A DNA stretch of 64,000 bases from Achatina immaculata. Its lineage: Eukaryota > Mollusca > Gastropoda > Stylommatophora > Achatinidae. Numbering within the stretch: the stretch's first letter is position 1; each line of letters begins with the position of its first letter. Of the stretch, positions 10,801-22,059 are shown piece by piece. The position numbers and the translations under genes were made by a program. The stretch lies in contig CM019704.1 of NCBI GenBank assembly GCA_009760885.1, positions 10,376,303 to 10,440,302 of the forward strand. The letters run 5' to 3'. The notes beneath the pieces are model-generated. The model was not told where the DNA came from, did no database searches, and saw only the letters and a list, made by a program, of their open reading frames with translations.

Positions 10801-12788
10801 TGCATTCCAAGAGAAAAACCTTGTACTAGCAGCGTGGATAGACCTGAAGAAAGCCTTTGATAAAGTATGGAAAAAAGGTCTGTTGTGGAAACTAAGAAAC
10901 TGCAATGTGAATGGAAGACTGTACAACTGGATAAAGTCCTATTTACACAATAGAAGAGCTAGAGTAGTAATGGATGGACACAAAAGCCAGAAAGTACTTC
11001 TGCGACACGGTGTACCACAAGGAGGAGTCCTTTCGCCTACACTATTCCTTGTATTCATTAATGACCTGGTCAAGGAACTTCCCTATGGAATCAAAGCGGC
11101 ACTGTATGCAGATGATCTGGTCATGTGGTGTACAGATGAATATGCGACAGTTGCTACACAGAGACTCCAAAGAGCAGCAGACATCTTGACATCATGGACA
11201 AACAAATGGTGTGTAAGTATCAACACAGAGAAATCAAGTACCACTCTGTTCACCCTCTCATCTAAACAGAAAGCAGGTAAGATCTTTGTAAATGAAATAC
11301 CCTTAAGGATGGACAACCAACCCACTTACTTAGGAGTGACTCTTGACTCAAAACTGACTTGGAAGCAACACATCAACAGTGCAGAAGCAAAAGCCAGAAG
11401 AAAACTAGCCATATTAAGAAAATTGAGTGGGACTACATGGGGAGCTAGTGAAAGAATCCTCAAGAACGTATATCAGCAAAGTATTCTACCACATTTAGAA
11501 TATGGCTCAACATCTTGGTGCACAGCATCAAACACTACGCTGCATAATCTAGACAAGGTTCAAAATCAGTCACTACGGATTATCACAGGTGCCATGAGGT
11601 CCACACCAATAGTAGAAATGCAGAAAATAGTTGGTGTTCAACCGCTAAAGGAACGTAGAGACACAAAGGTCATGACCATGGGAGAAAAATTCCTTAGCTC
11701 TGTAAGCCATCCCCTGAAGGAGAGATTCAATAACTTGGCATTAGGACGGCTTAAAAGAAGCAGCTTCATTCATCAGGCCAAGCGTATGCGTAAGCTGATA
11801 CCTGACCTTCCAACTGTAGTCACTCCATTATCATCTGTACCAGAGCATACACCATGGAAAGAAGCAGATTATACACAAATAACTATTCAGACTGAAGTGA
11901 AAGGTGTGCAGAATGGTGAGATGCAGAGCAGTCTTGTCAGATCAATAGCCACACTTAGTGTTCTAGATGACAAATATCCATGTGACACCTGGATACGTGT
12001 GTATACAGATGGATCTGCACATAATGCCATAAAAAATGGTGGGGCAGGAGCATATATTGAATATCCAAACAACACCATTGACAAGATTTCCATACCCACT
12101 GGTAAATACTGCAACAACTTTGATGCAGAAGTTAGGGCAATTATTGCTGCAGTTGAAAAACTATCAGACTCCAGAATTGATACATGTCCTGTAGTAATTC
12201 TCACAGATGCAAGATCAGTACTGGAGGCTCTTCAGTGCAACAAACTACCAGACCTTAAGGATGCCTTGTCAAAAATTGGCTTACAACATGGAGTCACTTT
12301 GCAGTGGATTCCCTCCCACTGTGGGATACCAGGCAATGAGAAAGCTGACCATCTGGCCAAAGAGGGCACTGAAATGGAGCAACCAGACATACCAGTCACC
12401 TATAATCAGAAGAAAAGCATGATAAAAACCTACAGGAAGCCACAAACACCACCACATGATGACTATCACATGCTAAACAGAAAGGAACAAGTCACCATCT
12501 TCCGTCTCCGAACAGGACACAGCCGACTCCGAAGTCATATGTATACAAAGTTTAAGGTTGGTACTACTAATCTATGTACATGTGCCCAGGTGCCCCAAAC
12601 CGTGGAACATATCCTCCAGAACTGCATCAACTACGAGACACTGAGAAATAATTACTGGCCAAGTGAAACCACTAAAGAAGATAAGCTCTACGGTTCCATA
12701 CATGAATTACAAAAAACAGTGAAATTTATCCAAGAGACAGGACTGCAGATATAGACAGACAGTGCGAACGAAGAAGAAGAAGAAGAAG
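10801..12788 (+). mobile_element. LINE family D (I-type: RT plus RNase H), 5'-truncated
   Basis: A 1988-bp non-LTR retrotransposon copy bounded by a perfect 12-bp target-site duplication, ATTTACAGTAAA (10789-10800 and 12789-12800). It begins inside the reverse transcriptase, just before catalytic motif A, and ends in a (GAA)n-type tail after TGCGAACGAAG. The coding part is uninterrupted, so it is a recent insertion but lacks the endonuclease and the 5' half. An RT followed by RNase H is characteristic of the I-clade group; the exact clade cannot be fixed by eye. Confidence 0.95.
10802..12754 (+). CDS. Reverse transcriptase/RNase H polyprotein, N-truncated
   Basis: This is the open C-terminal part of LINE D ORF2, about 650 residues. 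The RT shows AWIDLKKAFDKVW (motif A aspartate), the PQGGVLSP motif and the catalytic YADD. A connection region follows. RNase H is recognisable by VYTDGSA near 12,000 and by IPSHCGIPGNEKADHLAKEG near 12,310, with its catalytic acidic residues present. The C-terminus carries a Cys/His cluster (CTC-X11-H-X4-C form, near 12,577), as in I-type elements. The frame continues upstream to 10670, but that stretch is target DNA. The endonuclease and first RT motifs are missing, so the product cannot act alone. Confidence 0.93.
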   Translation, partial: AFQEKNLVLAAWIDLKKAFDKVWKKGLLWKLRNCNVNGRLYNWIKSYLHNRRARVVMDGHKSQKVLLRHGVPQGGVLSPTLFLVFINDLVKELPYGIKAALYADDLVMWCTDEYATVATQRLQRAADILTSWTNKWCVSINTEKSSTTLFTLSSKQKAGKIFVNEIPLRMDNQPTYLGVTLDSKLTWKQHINSAEAKARRKLAILRKLSGTTWGASERILKNVYQQSILPHLEYGSTSWCTASNTTLHNLDKVQNQSLRIITGAMRSTPIVEMQKIVGVQPLKERRDTKVMTMGEKFLSSVSHPLKERFNNLALGRLKRSSFIHQAKRMRKLIPDLPTVVTPLSSVPEHTPWKEADYTQITIQTEVKGVQNGEMQSSLVRSIATLSVLDDKYPCDTWIRVYTDGSAHNAIKNGGAGAYIEYPNNTIDKISIPTGKYCNNFDAEVRAIIAAVEKLSDSRIDTCPVVILTDARSVLEALQCNKLPDLKDALSKIGLQHGVTLQWIPSHCGIPGNEKADHLAKEGTEMEQPDIPVTYNQKKSMIKTYRKPQTPPHDDYHMLNRKEQVTIFRLRTGHSRLRSHMYTKFKVGTTNLCTCAQVPQTVEHILQNCINYETLRNNYWPSETTKEDKLYGSIHELQKTVKFIQETGLQI

Positions 12789-12800
12789 ATTTACAGTAAA

Positions 12801-13492
12801 GCTAAATATGTGAGGCTACTTGTCAGGATATTGTAGTCGTTTTTGTCGGGGGGGGGGGGTGTGGAGAGAGTATCATTCTCTCTTCTTCTTCTTTAGGACA
12901 CCCAGGCATCAATGACATTTGTTTTTCTGTGTCATGTAAAAAATGCTAGATTTGTCATACTGGTTGGTTATTTTCTAATGAGAATAAAGATGCTAGAATG
13001 AATCCAGTTTTTTTTAGATGGCAAACTAGAGATGGACAAGACCCTTTTCCACATCAGCTTGCAGTAACATTTTGTTATTAGATAAGGGGTAGGACTGAAC
13101 ATGGTCTTCATGAAGGTGGAGCCTGCTAAAGTCTTTTCTTGGGTTCCTTGGAGGCCATCAAGCAAGCTAGTGTAATCCACTGTCCATCTTACATGTCGCA
13201 CAATGATGGCATTAGCTGCAAAGAAAAACATTTTGCAGTTCCAGACAAATTTAGAGCAAGCTGTGCCACAGATTTTGTAAATATAGCTTTTTAAGCTTTA
13301 TAGTAGATTATGTCAAGATATCTTCTTTTTTTTTTAAAGCTTTATCACAGATTTTGTGAAGATAGATTTTTTAGCTTTATCACAGATTTTGTGAAGATAG
13401 TTTGTTTTTTTTAATCACAGATTGTGAAAAAAAAAAAAAATTTTTTTTAAGCTTTATCACAGACTTTGAACTGCAAAACATAAAAATGCATT
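12801..13492. other. Spacer with short AT-rich tandem repeat
   Basis: Contains a G run (about 12848-12858) and, at about 13262-13470, four to five imperfect copies of AGCTTTATCACAGATTTTGT separated by T and A runs. This lies directly upstream of the splice acceptor of the next gene and is probably intron sequence of that gene. Confidence 0.5.
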
Positions 13493-13549
13493 TTTTATTT
13501 ACAGAAATCTGATATAGTCTGCAGTTAGTACCAGCATCTCCTGTCCATC
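13493..13549 (+). promoter_or_regulatory. Splice acceptor and 5' UTR exon start
   Basis: The pyrimidine-rich TTTTTTATTTACAG ends at 13504 and is a good 3' splice site. Sequence from 13505 to the ATG at 13550 would then be 5' UTR. The upstream non-coding exon was not identified. Confidence 0.6.
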
Positions 13550-15031
13550 ATGACCAGCAGTGTCAGTGCGTCAATGGTTGTACCTCAGGCTACAAAACGC
13601 ACACACTCAGAGATGTCAAGTTCCAAGGTGTCCAGCCAGCAGAATTCACTAGTCCAGTCTTCCTTGCCAACAGCAGAAACAGTCAACAGTGCAGCCACAG
13701 AGCTGGGATCTCATGCAAGTGAGGCAGACTCTAGAGCTGCAGACAGAGGTGCTCCCAAACTTCCAGACCTGAACTCTGTGGCTGTGATTGATTTGCACCT
13801 GAAGGATAGTGCACGAGCGGTGTCTTTTGTAAAAGTTCCCTCAGAGAATGCAGAATCAAGCAAGAACCCATTAAATGATGCAGTCAAAACAAACACTGAG
13901 ATGGCAAGTTCAGACCTTTCAGATGGAACTAGTCATCCAGCGGAAACAGAAATACCCTCCAGTGGTGCCTCAGCAAGTAACTCTTCATCTGTCACTGCAT
14001 CAGATGACAAGGAGACACAGAAAGCAGCCAGAGATTCATCACTTGTTCCAGCCACAAATGCCATGGCATTGACGTCGGGCTCAGGTGCGGCAGGTGCTAG
14101 CGGAACAGCAAAATCCACTTTGGAAGCCGTGGAAATGTCAGCAGCAACGGCTGGTCAAGACACATTAACAAAATCAAGTATAGAAACAGCAGCATCTCAG
14201 TCCAGGCCCACGGCCGTCAAAAGCTGCACAAATGTGAAAGTGAACAATGCCAAGGTAGAGCTGGAAGACGGTGAAGAGCCAGAGAAGAAAGCAAAGCTTG
14301 CCTCCACGCCCAGCACCGGGAAGGGGGGCGCCAAAACTCCAGAGCAGATCTTAGAGCACATGGACAAGACATTTGAGCAGAGACGGAAGATCATAACCAA
14401 ACAAATGCCTACCATCCCCGAGCTGAAAGAACTATATCCAGATCTTTTCACAGGGAAGCAGCTCTTGATTGAGTTCCAGCGAATCACGAAGATTGATATT
14501 GACCAAAAGATTCAAGAATTTTGTGTGCGTTATGCTACGGCAGTTATTGAGATGGCCAGGAGTAAGAAGGAGGCCGGCCCCGTGCTGGCTCGCTGGGAGC
14601 AGGCCAAGCTGGAGAATGATACGTTAAGGCAGTACTGGGACATGGTGACGGCTCTTTGCTTGTTGCCTCTGCATTTTGGTGAGAATTTTGTGGAGATGGT
14701 CTTGGAGATCGGAGAGGAGGAAGAAGTCATAGCTCAGGGAAAGATTGTTCCAACTCTTGTGGCTCGTGGTAACATTTTCTGTACGGATGAATTTTTTCTC
14801 ATCGCGGAGAACACGATTGTCCAGGAGTTTGAAGAATTCACTATCGCATTTGCTTCCCTCTATTCCAGCTACTGGGTGTTTAATATGGTGTATCCTGAAA
14901 CTATTGAGAACACGTATAATTACATCCAGCGGTGCATCGTGCGACAGCGTGAGCCGGGTTCAATCCCAGCTGTCTGCAAGAACTTTACCAAGACGCTGCA
15001 GAAGTGGAACAAAGGAAGAGATGGAAAGTGA
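13550..15031 (+). CDS. Uncharacterised protein with SAMD3-like C-terminal domain
   Basis: A 493-residue intact frame in one exon. The start ATG follows a plausible 3' splice site, and the next upstream codons look untranslated. Residues 1 to about 250 are Ser/Thr/Ala-rich and low in complexity, probably disordered. A basic stretch near residue 245 (EPEKKAKLA) could be a nuclear signal. Residues about 262-490 form a helical domain: LKELYPDLFTGKQLLIEF, then ARWEQAKLENDTLRQYWDM, LLPLHFGENF and SSYWVFNMVYPETIENTYNY. From memory this pattern (YP-L, EF-RI, LP-F-E, YYVFN-YP) resembles the C-terminal region of vertebrate and invertebrate SAMD3-like proteins of unknown function; no SAM domain itself is evident. 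Codon use is GC-richer than the surroundings. The role is unknown; a transposon-derived origin is possible. Confidence 0.8.
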   Translation: MTSSVSASMVVPQATKRTHSEMSSSKVSSQQNSLVQSSLPTAETVNSAATELGSHASEADSRAADRGAPKLPDLNSVAVIDLHLKDSARAVSFVKVPSENAESSKNPLNDAVKTNTEMASSDLSDGTSHPAETEIPSSGASASNSSSVTASDDKETQKAARDSSLVPATNAMALTSGSGAAGASGTAKSTLEAVEMSAATAGQDTLTKSSIETAASQSRPTAVKSCTNVKVNNAKVELEDGEEPEKKAKLASTPSTGKGGAKTPEQILEHMDKTFEQRRKIITKQMPTIPELKELYPDLFTGKQLLIEFQRITKIDIDQKIQEFCVRYATAVIEMARSKKEAGPVLARWEQAKLENDTLRQYWDMVTALCLLPLHFGENFVEMVLEIGEEEEVIAQGKIVPTLVARGNIFCTDEFFLIAENTIVQEFEEFTIAFASLYSSYWVFNMVYPETIENTYNYIQRCIVRQREPGSIPAVCKNFTKTLQKWNKGRDGK

Positions 15032-15784
15032 AGCTGAGGTTTCTGAACTAGAGAGCTGCAGCCTGTTTTGTTTTTTTTCCTTATGAAAATTCAATGTTTC
15101 TTGTATGTATAAACTGAACCAAGGTAGCTAAACTGTGCTGAATCACATGTCGTGGTTTTCTTGTTACTTCTCTGCCACATGTACGTGCAGCCACAAGTGA
15201 TAATCTAGTTTCACTGTTTTTGTTTTCCTTTTCCTGGCTGAGGTGTTAGATTTTTATGTTTCAATTACTTTTGTCAAATTATTTGAAACATTAAATATTT
15301 GCTGCAGTATAGTTGTGAATGCATACAGTTTTGAAAAACTGTTAAATACTGTAATTTGAAATCATTTTAATAATATCATACAGTGTAGTTATGCACATAT
15401 ACGTATATGAGAAATATAGAGAATTTTCCATCAGCATTTGGTCTTAGCTTTGTTTTACATTTTGGAGGCAATAATTTCTCGCAACCATTTTTCTTCTAGT
15501 ATTTTGCTTTTGGATGTTTTAATCAGATTTATTTACACAGCAACATTGTTTCTATCCAGATAAGTTCAGTGACTATAACAACATTGTTTCTATCCAGATA
15601 AGTTCAGTGACTGTAGCAAGTTTTGATCAGTAATTGTTTTATTTGATGAATTAATTGTCCTCATTTATCACATTCTTTTATTTTCTTTGATGAGTTCAGA
15701 CGAATTGAAACCTCAAGAACTGTACAATTTTTATTTCTTTGTCAGATATGTATAAAGAAAAAAAAAATTGGTAAATGATGTTTT
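15032..15784 (+). other. Probable 3' UTR and downstream region
   Basis: AT-rich sequence after the stop codon. An ATTAAA at about 15290 could serve polyadenylation. A 38-bp exact-type tandem pair (CAACATTGTTTCTATCCAG at 15541 and 15579) lies further on. Confidence 0.45.
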
Positions 15785-16165
15785 GAAGGTAGGAAAGTAT
15801 ATGTTCCCTAATGTTTAGAAGGCAAGTGAATGTTACATTGCCTAATGTTCAGAAAGTAAATCAATATCATATTCCCTAATGTTTAGAAGGTAGGTGAATA
15901 TCATATTACCTAATTTTTAGAAAGTAAGGGAATATCATATTGCCTAATGTTTAGAAAGTAAGGGAATATCATATTCCCTAATGGTTGGAAGATAAGTGAA
16001 TATCATATTGCCTAATGTTTAGAAAGAAAGGGAATATCATATTCCCTAATGTTTAGAAGATAAATGAATATCATATTGCCTAATGTTTAGATGATAATAC
16101 TATATTACCTAATATTTAGATGATAAGTGTATGCCATATTACATGTTTAGAAGTTAAGAGAATTA
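15785..16165. repeat. 34-bp minisatellite, about 11 copies
   Basis: Units contain GAATATCATATTGCCTAATG and TTTAGAAAGTAAGG. ATATCATATT recurs at 15898, 15932 and 15966 (34 bp). GCC and TCCC variants of the central bases alternate. Confidence 0.93.
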
Positions 16166-16765
16166 CTTTCTTTGAATGAACTGCCATAGTTTTTTATTGG
16201 TGAGCTGTAAAGGAGTTTCATCATCATCATCATCAGTAATTCTGTGTGAACAGAGCACATAAACAATAGATTAAACTCACTGTTCCACCAGACTTGACTT
16301 CTCTTTGCTATTTGCCATCTTGTCTTTCTTGCATTTTTAATTTCTCAGAAAGGTTCATCTCCAGATGTTTTATGTGTTTCAGGTCATCTTTCCCGCTGCA
16401 GAATCTGCTCCATTTCTTGGCCATATGTTCATTCCCTGGTCTAGTGCACATGAAACTCATCTCCGCCTTCTTAAAGGCTTGAAATACTTGTACAAGTGCA
16501 GCTGCTTCTTCAGGTGATCTGGAGAAACCAGTGTGGTTGTCTTGTCCTCTGTAATAGTAACTTGAAATGATGAGTTTATATGTGCCAGTTATTTGTGGAT
16601 GCCATGAACATTTTTCTTATAGGTATCAGAATGTCTTCATGTACCTCTCTGTTCAAATATTTCTTTTATTGTGGACATGTCTTGAGTGCAATGATGATAA
16701 ACCAAAACACAAACTGTTAACCAAAAAACCATGTTTCTTGTCTGATCTTAGTCTGTGCAGAGCGT
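16166..16765. other. Unassigned spacer
   Basis: No recognised gene. It has a short CATCATCATCAT run at about 16219. The open frames are short and without domains. Confidence 0.3.
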
Positions 16766-16990
16766 AAGTAGCTCAAGATGATCCTGTTATTCTACAGAGG
16801 CACCTAAATAACATGGTTTTAGTTTTCATATTTCCTTGCTGGAGCTCTAAGGGGTGATATGGCCAGCATCTCGCCTGACTGCCTTTACTCCCTAGTTCCA
16901 AGAGAAGTTGGGTATAATCTACAGCTGGATGACTTGGTTGCCATCAGCTGGACTTGAACTGTGAACCTTGTGAGAGACTAGCGCACTGAC
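16766..16990 (-). mobile_element. tRNA-derived SINE, degraded copy
   Basis: On the minus strand it begins CAGTGCGCTAGTCTCTCACAA and continues with CAGTTCAAGTCC (B-box-like), CATCCAGCTGTAGATTATACC and GGCAGTCAGGCGAGATG. This aligns through its length to the better-preserved SINE at 24362-24612. It is old, with many substitutions. Confidence 0.7.
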
Positions 16991-17214
16991 ATTTTCATTG
17001 CTCAGGCACACTAGATAATGTGTGTGTACTAATTTTTCATCATCATCATGTGTTGTCTGCAGTGGAGTTTGCTGTTTTAGACCTCCAGACTTTTGAAGAT
17101 TGTCTCGTTGGAACATCAGGGCAAACTGTCTTCATTCTAGCACAATCTGTAGTTATTGTTATGACTGCAAAAATGTCTTACTTTGTTCCAATGTGTGATT
17201 TTCATTTTTGTTGT

Positions 17215-17720
17215 TAGGTATTTTATGTTTGTTTTTTTTTTCAGTGTATGAGTGATGTCCCATTATTCAGCGTATCCACATTTTTGGAGCCTCAATTCTC
17301 TGTTCTACTTTGTTGTTTAACATTTGTGTTTCAGCGCCATAGAACAGTGTGGAGAACGTAACATTTAACAACTGTAAGTTTTGATTGGTCGGAGGTTCTT
17401 GCAGATTTGTCTGATTCTATTGAAAGGGCAGTAAGTCACTTCTTTTCTCATGTTGATCTACTTCCCCTCATCTATTACCATACATTCATTACACATAAAA
17501 ATTTGTCCATCAGATTTTTCTGCATATTTAAAAATGCTTATGTTCTGTCTTGTATGTGTCCATAACTCTTTGTCCTTATGAAGATCCATATTCCAGGTCA
17601 TAGATGTTTATTTATTTCATGAAGTTCTACAAACTTTAGTAGATTCTCTGCCATCAGCACTACATTGCCTGCACATCTGAAGTTATTTTTTTAGTAATGA
17701 TTAATCTAGCATGTCATGAT
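17215..17720 (-). mobile_element. Highly decayed LINE remnant
   Basis: The minus strand still decodes as FYGAETQMLNNKVEQRIEAP near 17,280-17,345, matching the YG-E-W...E-RIEAFEMW block found after the RT in RTE-like LINEs. A broken ADD-type segment (VVLMAENLLKFVELHE) lies near 17,640-17,680. Stops and shifts abound. Confidence 0.55.
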
Positions 17721-18355
17721 GTTTCTGAAGACTTGGGTTTTCGTAGAGAAGTTAAAAGCAAAGATGCTAGCACATATCTTTGTGTGATTCCTCGCTATAT
17801 GTCCATTCATTATGGTTATTTATGTCAGATTTTGAGATTGCTTTTTGTGTTTAATATATTTTACTCATTGATTTGATGTCTTCATTATCTAAAACTATTT
17901 ATTTTATAGATTTAGTTTGCTGTTTATGTTTTACACAAGCATTGGCATGGTCTTTAGAGGAAGCTTATATATTCTTCACATTTCCACAATTTTTTTTTGG
18001 ATCATTTACTGGCATTCATTGTTCTTGTATGTTTTAGAAACCCTTATTGCTTTTCATGATCTTTCACATTTATTTTCTGATAATTCTTTCCCCGCTGCCT
18101 CATTAATATTTATGTCACATGACTTATTTAAGTTAAAGTTCTGAAATTAGTTCATTCTACTAATTTTGCTTTCATTAGTAACTTTCTAAATACAGACATT
18201 TATGAAACCTGAAATAGATGCACTTTGATGTAGTTTATATATCTGCACTTGTTTATAATTTAATTAGTAATTTGTTTATAATTTAATTAGTAATCTTATT
18301 ATAAAAATTATTGCCTTATAATATGGACAATTCAAGGTACAGTCATATATTTATG
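17721..18355. other. Unassigned AT-rich spacer
   Basis: No feature was recognised apart from a short direct repeat, GTTTATAATTTAATTAGTAA, at about 18250-18293. Confidence 0.3.
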
Positions 18356-18359
18356 TATA

Positions 18360-18627
18360 TTGTGGAACAGATAGATGATAGTTGTGGAACAGATAGATGA
18401 TAGTTGTGGAACAGATAGATGATAGTTGTGGAACAGATAGTTGATAGTTGTGGAACAGATAGTTGATAGTTGTGGAACAGATAGATGATAGTTGTGGAAC
18501 AGATAGTTGATAGTTGTGGAACAGATAGATGATAGTTGTGGAACAGATAGTTGATAGTTGTGGAACAGATAGATGATAGTTGTGGAACAGATAGTTGATA
18601 GTTGTGGAACAGATAGGTGATAGTTGT
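18360..18627. repeat. 22-bp minisatellite, 12 copies
   Basis: The unit is TGTGGAACAGATAGATGATAG plus T, with an alternating ATAGATGATAG / ATAGTTGATAG variant. Spacing is 22 bp. It opens a 115-residue minus-strand frame that is an artefact of the repeat. Confidence 0.97.
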
Positions 18628-20262
18628 AATAGAAATGTTAGTGAGTCAAATTTTGAAGTGAAAAAAAAAGAAAGGTTAACAGAAGATAAATTTATCATGA
18701 GCCTTGCAACAGGCTTGATTAGGAGGAAGTGAATGTATCACAAGCTTCACAAAGTGATTGGTGTGAAAAGACACATGAAATGTGAGAATGTAGAGAACTT
18801 GGACTAGTCAACTTGTCACATAGTTGGAGGGGGGGGGGGGGACACAGCACATGAAGTATGGAAGTTTCAGGGTAGGCAGACTGGGTGTAAAAAGGAAGTT
18901 GACAGTGGGAAAGTTTGAGAGGCATCAGCTAAAGTGTTTGTGACTGAGATCCATCACCTTTATGTAATCCTGATGAAGAACAATATTATCAGATATATAA
19001 GAAAGGATTCACAAGATTCTGATATTTTCTATTAGCAAAATAAACTTTTAATTTCTTGTTTGTTTTTATTTGCACTTTCATCTTGGATATCCATGTACTA
19101 TATGGGCTTGCTTTTTTTAACATAATATACTTTGTGGTCTTTATTTGCTAACAACATTGTATACGCTGTCCTGTGGTGTGCCTTGTGCTGCAGGCATATA
19201 TGTGCTCAGAAACATTCTGTGAGATGTATCAAGCACTCGTTTCTGCAGCTTGCTAGACTAGAATGTATAAGAGCCAGTGCACAACATACTCCCATTACCT
19301 TGATTAAGTAGTTTGTTGTGTGCTGAACTTCTCCTGTGCTTGTATTAAACCATTGATGTATACATTTTGTCTTTTTAGAGAAGGTATGTATGAAACATAG
19401 AGCAGTTGTCTTATTCCTTATGCACTGAATGTGAAGTGTGATCAGTTCATTTCTTCACTTTGTTGTAACAAGTTTTCAGTAATATTTACAGGCCAAATCG
19501 ATCTCAGTCCAGCGATGAGTATACTACATCACGTTACATCTCTCAGTTGATGTATATTTCATTTTCAGTATTTATGGTCTGACAGCATAATTTATTTGTG
19601 AAAATTAGAGTTGATTGTCTTATTTTCTGCAATTTATGAATGTGTTTACAGAAACCTTTTCTGATAGTCTTTGAATTTGGTGCCTGAAACATGGTTTGGA
19701 AGTGCTGGCCTATTTAGTTAATTATTCTAAAGTAGACAAGCCACTTTTATAGATGGACCCTTCCATGATTGTGTGGCAAAAATCAGATCTGTTAATAAAA
19801 GAGATTTGAATAAAATGTTGTACAGTTTGTCAAGTAAAACATTTATCTTTTGCCTGTGTAGATGATGTTGGCTTGAAGACATTTGTCTTCACCTACAGCT
19901 TGGCAGAGTGAAACATTCACGTCATTATATAGACAGTAAAAGAAATGACAACTGGTTGTAGTAAAACTGGTTCTAGTAATGAAAATAAACAGAGATGTAC
20001 GGTTCAGTTTTAGAAAAAAGGATAGAAAGAGTGAGGAAAGTGGACAGAAATAAGAATGGCAGAAAGCAATATGAGTACATATAAATGAAGGACATACAAC
20101 AATCTAATATTTCAGTGCAAGCCTTTTTTTCAAGGATCACATACTAAAACAGTACAACAGATAAAAACACGAAAAATTTATGAGAAATATATAGACAGCC
20201 TTTCATGCCAGACTTTCTTACAAGGAGGAGGCCAAAAGGCTAAGTGTATATTTTTTCATATA
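18628..20262. other. Unassigned spacer, possible distal 3' UTR
   Basis: AT-rich, with a G run at about 18829. AATAAA motifs occur at 19793 and 19810. No coding feature was recognised. Confidence 0.3.
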
Positions 20263-20445
20263 TTTATATATAAATATGCCTGGAGCCACTAATATGGGAA
20301 ACCCTGTGGGAAGTAACTTCATACAGTTATAAATATGCCTGGAACCACTAATATGGGAAACCCTGTGGGAAGTAACTTCATACAGTTATAAATATGCCTG
20401 GAACCACTAATATGGGAAACCCTGTGGGAAGTAACTTCAGTGGTA
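20263..20445. repeat. 59-bp tandem repeat, 3 copies
   Basis: ATATGCCTGGARCCACTAAT recurs at 20274, 20333 and 20392. The third copy is cut short after AAGTAACTTCA. Copies are almost identical, so the array is young. Confidence 0.95.
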
Positions 20446-20861
20446 AAATATATTTGGAATAAGCTCTGTCTACAGCAACAAGCAGACAGTGTCATATTTC
20501 AGTTTGTACTTTTCTTCGAGAACAAGAATTCACAAACATCATGGTGGCGTCCCGTATTAGAGTAAACATAACCTGTGGCATATGATGAGTAAGCGGGCCC
20601 ACTTTTTTCATTGTACACAATGCACTTCATGTAGCCCTAGTCACAGATTCACTTGGCCAGGTCAGTGGATGAGTCTTCCTCTCTCGGCTCATCTTCCAGG
20701 CAGTTAGTCTTTGTTTGATGAGCAGTCTTCAGTTTTTGTTGTACATTGTGTGCTTTGTTGTTTGGTGACTTCATTTCCTGGCTAACATTGTTGTAGCCTG
20801 TGCTGGAGTATCTGCCAGATTTATTGAACTTTTTGTTCAGGTGGTATTGGTCTTCCTTGCA

Positions 20862-21560
20862 AGTGTCCTCTCATGATACTGCTCCTGAGTGTCCTCGCAT
20901 AACACTGCTTGTTTGTGTCCTCTCAAAAAATTGCTTGTTTGTGTCCTCTCATAACACTGCTTGTTTGTGTCCTCTCATAACACTGCTTGTTTGTGTCCTC
21001 TCATAACACTGCTTGTTTGTGTCCTGTCATAACACTGCTTGTTTGTGTCCTGTCATAACACTGCTTGTTTGTGTCCTGTCATAACACTGCTTGTTTGTGT
21101 CCTGTCATAACACTGCTTGTTTGTGTCCTGTCATAACACTGCTTGTTTGTGTCCTTTCAAAACACTGCTTGTTTGTGTCCTTTCGAAACACTGTATAAGA
21201 GTGTCCTCTCAAAGCACCGCTTGTGAGTGTCTTCTCAAAACACTGTATATGAATGTCCTCTCAAACTGCTGCTTGTTCATGTCCTATCAAAACACTGCTT
21301 GTATGTCCTCTCAAACTGCTGCTTGTTCATGTCCTATCAAAACACTGCTTGTATGTCCTATCAAAACACTGCTTGTATGTCCTCTCAAAACACTGCTTGT
21401 ATGTCCTGTCAAACTGCTGCTTGTGCATGTCCTATCAAAACACTGCTTGTATGTCCTCTCAAAACACTGCTTGTATGTCCTCTCAAACTGCTGCTTGTGC
21501 ATGTCCTATCAAAACACACTCACAAGTGTCCTCTTAGAACACTACTTGTTTCTAAGAACT
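20862..21560. repeat. 24-26 bp minisatellite, about 27 copies
   Basis: The first half has 26-bp units with GTCCTCTCATAACACTGCTT and GTTT. The second half (from about 21240) has 24-bp and longer units with ATGTCCTATCAAAACACTGC and CAAACTGCTGC variants. The shift to 24 bp produces an 8-residue periodic reading frame (CPIKTLLV-type), which I do not regard as a gene. Confidence 0.93.
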
Positions 21561-22059
21561 GCCAGTGTCCCTGATCCATAGATTTATTATTTTGAGCCTC
21601 TCTTTAATGTGATGTAATGGATTACATTACTGCAAACTACAAAATGTCCGCCATTTTTCCAGAGATGTCATAATAACTGAACAATGCAGTCTTTCTCGAA
21701 ACATTTGTAGGATGTTGCCATTCGCCAACAAATATTTGTAACTAAAACTTGAGTTCTCTTTAATGTCCACGCCGAAAGGTTCTCTATTGAAATGTTTGAG
21801 AAGTATTCTTAAATGCTGTAGTTATCTTTGGGTTTTTTTTTGGGACAACCTGTAAAACTTCATTAGGACATCAAGATTGTGTATTGTTAGTGTTGTTTCA
21901 GCTCAGTCTAGATTTGAATGTGACATATGCTGGTCTTGTGTACATCATCATCAAAGTTATTTCTTTATTATTTGTTTGAATGTTGAATCTGGGAGAGGGA
22001 AATCCAATGCTGCTTACACTAGATTTTGTCATATCATGTAACTGGGAGAAGATCAGCGC
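21561..22059. other. Unassigned spacer
   Basis: No recognised feature. Confidence 0.3.

Noticed and set aside
10670..10801. N-terminal 44 residues of the LINE D frame
   Set aside because: They lie outside the target duplication and are host DNA fused by chance.
21117..21581. 154- and 115-residue periodic Cys-rich frames
   Set aside because: Three overlapping frames from a 24-26 bp minisatellite; loses period with unit length and has no signal peptide or splice sites.
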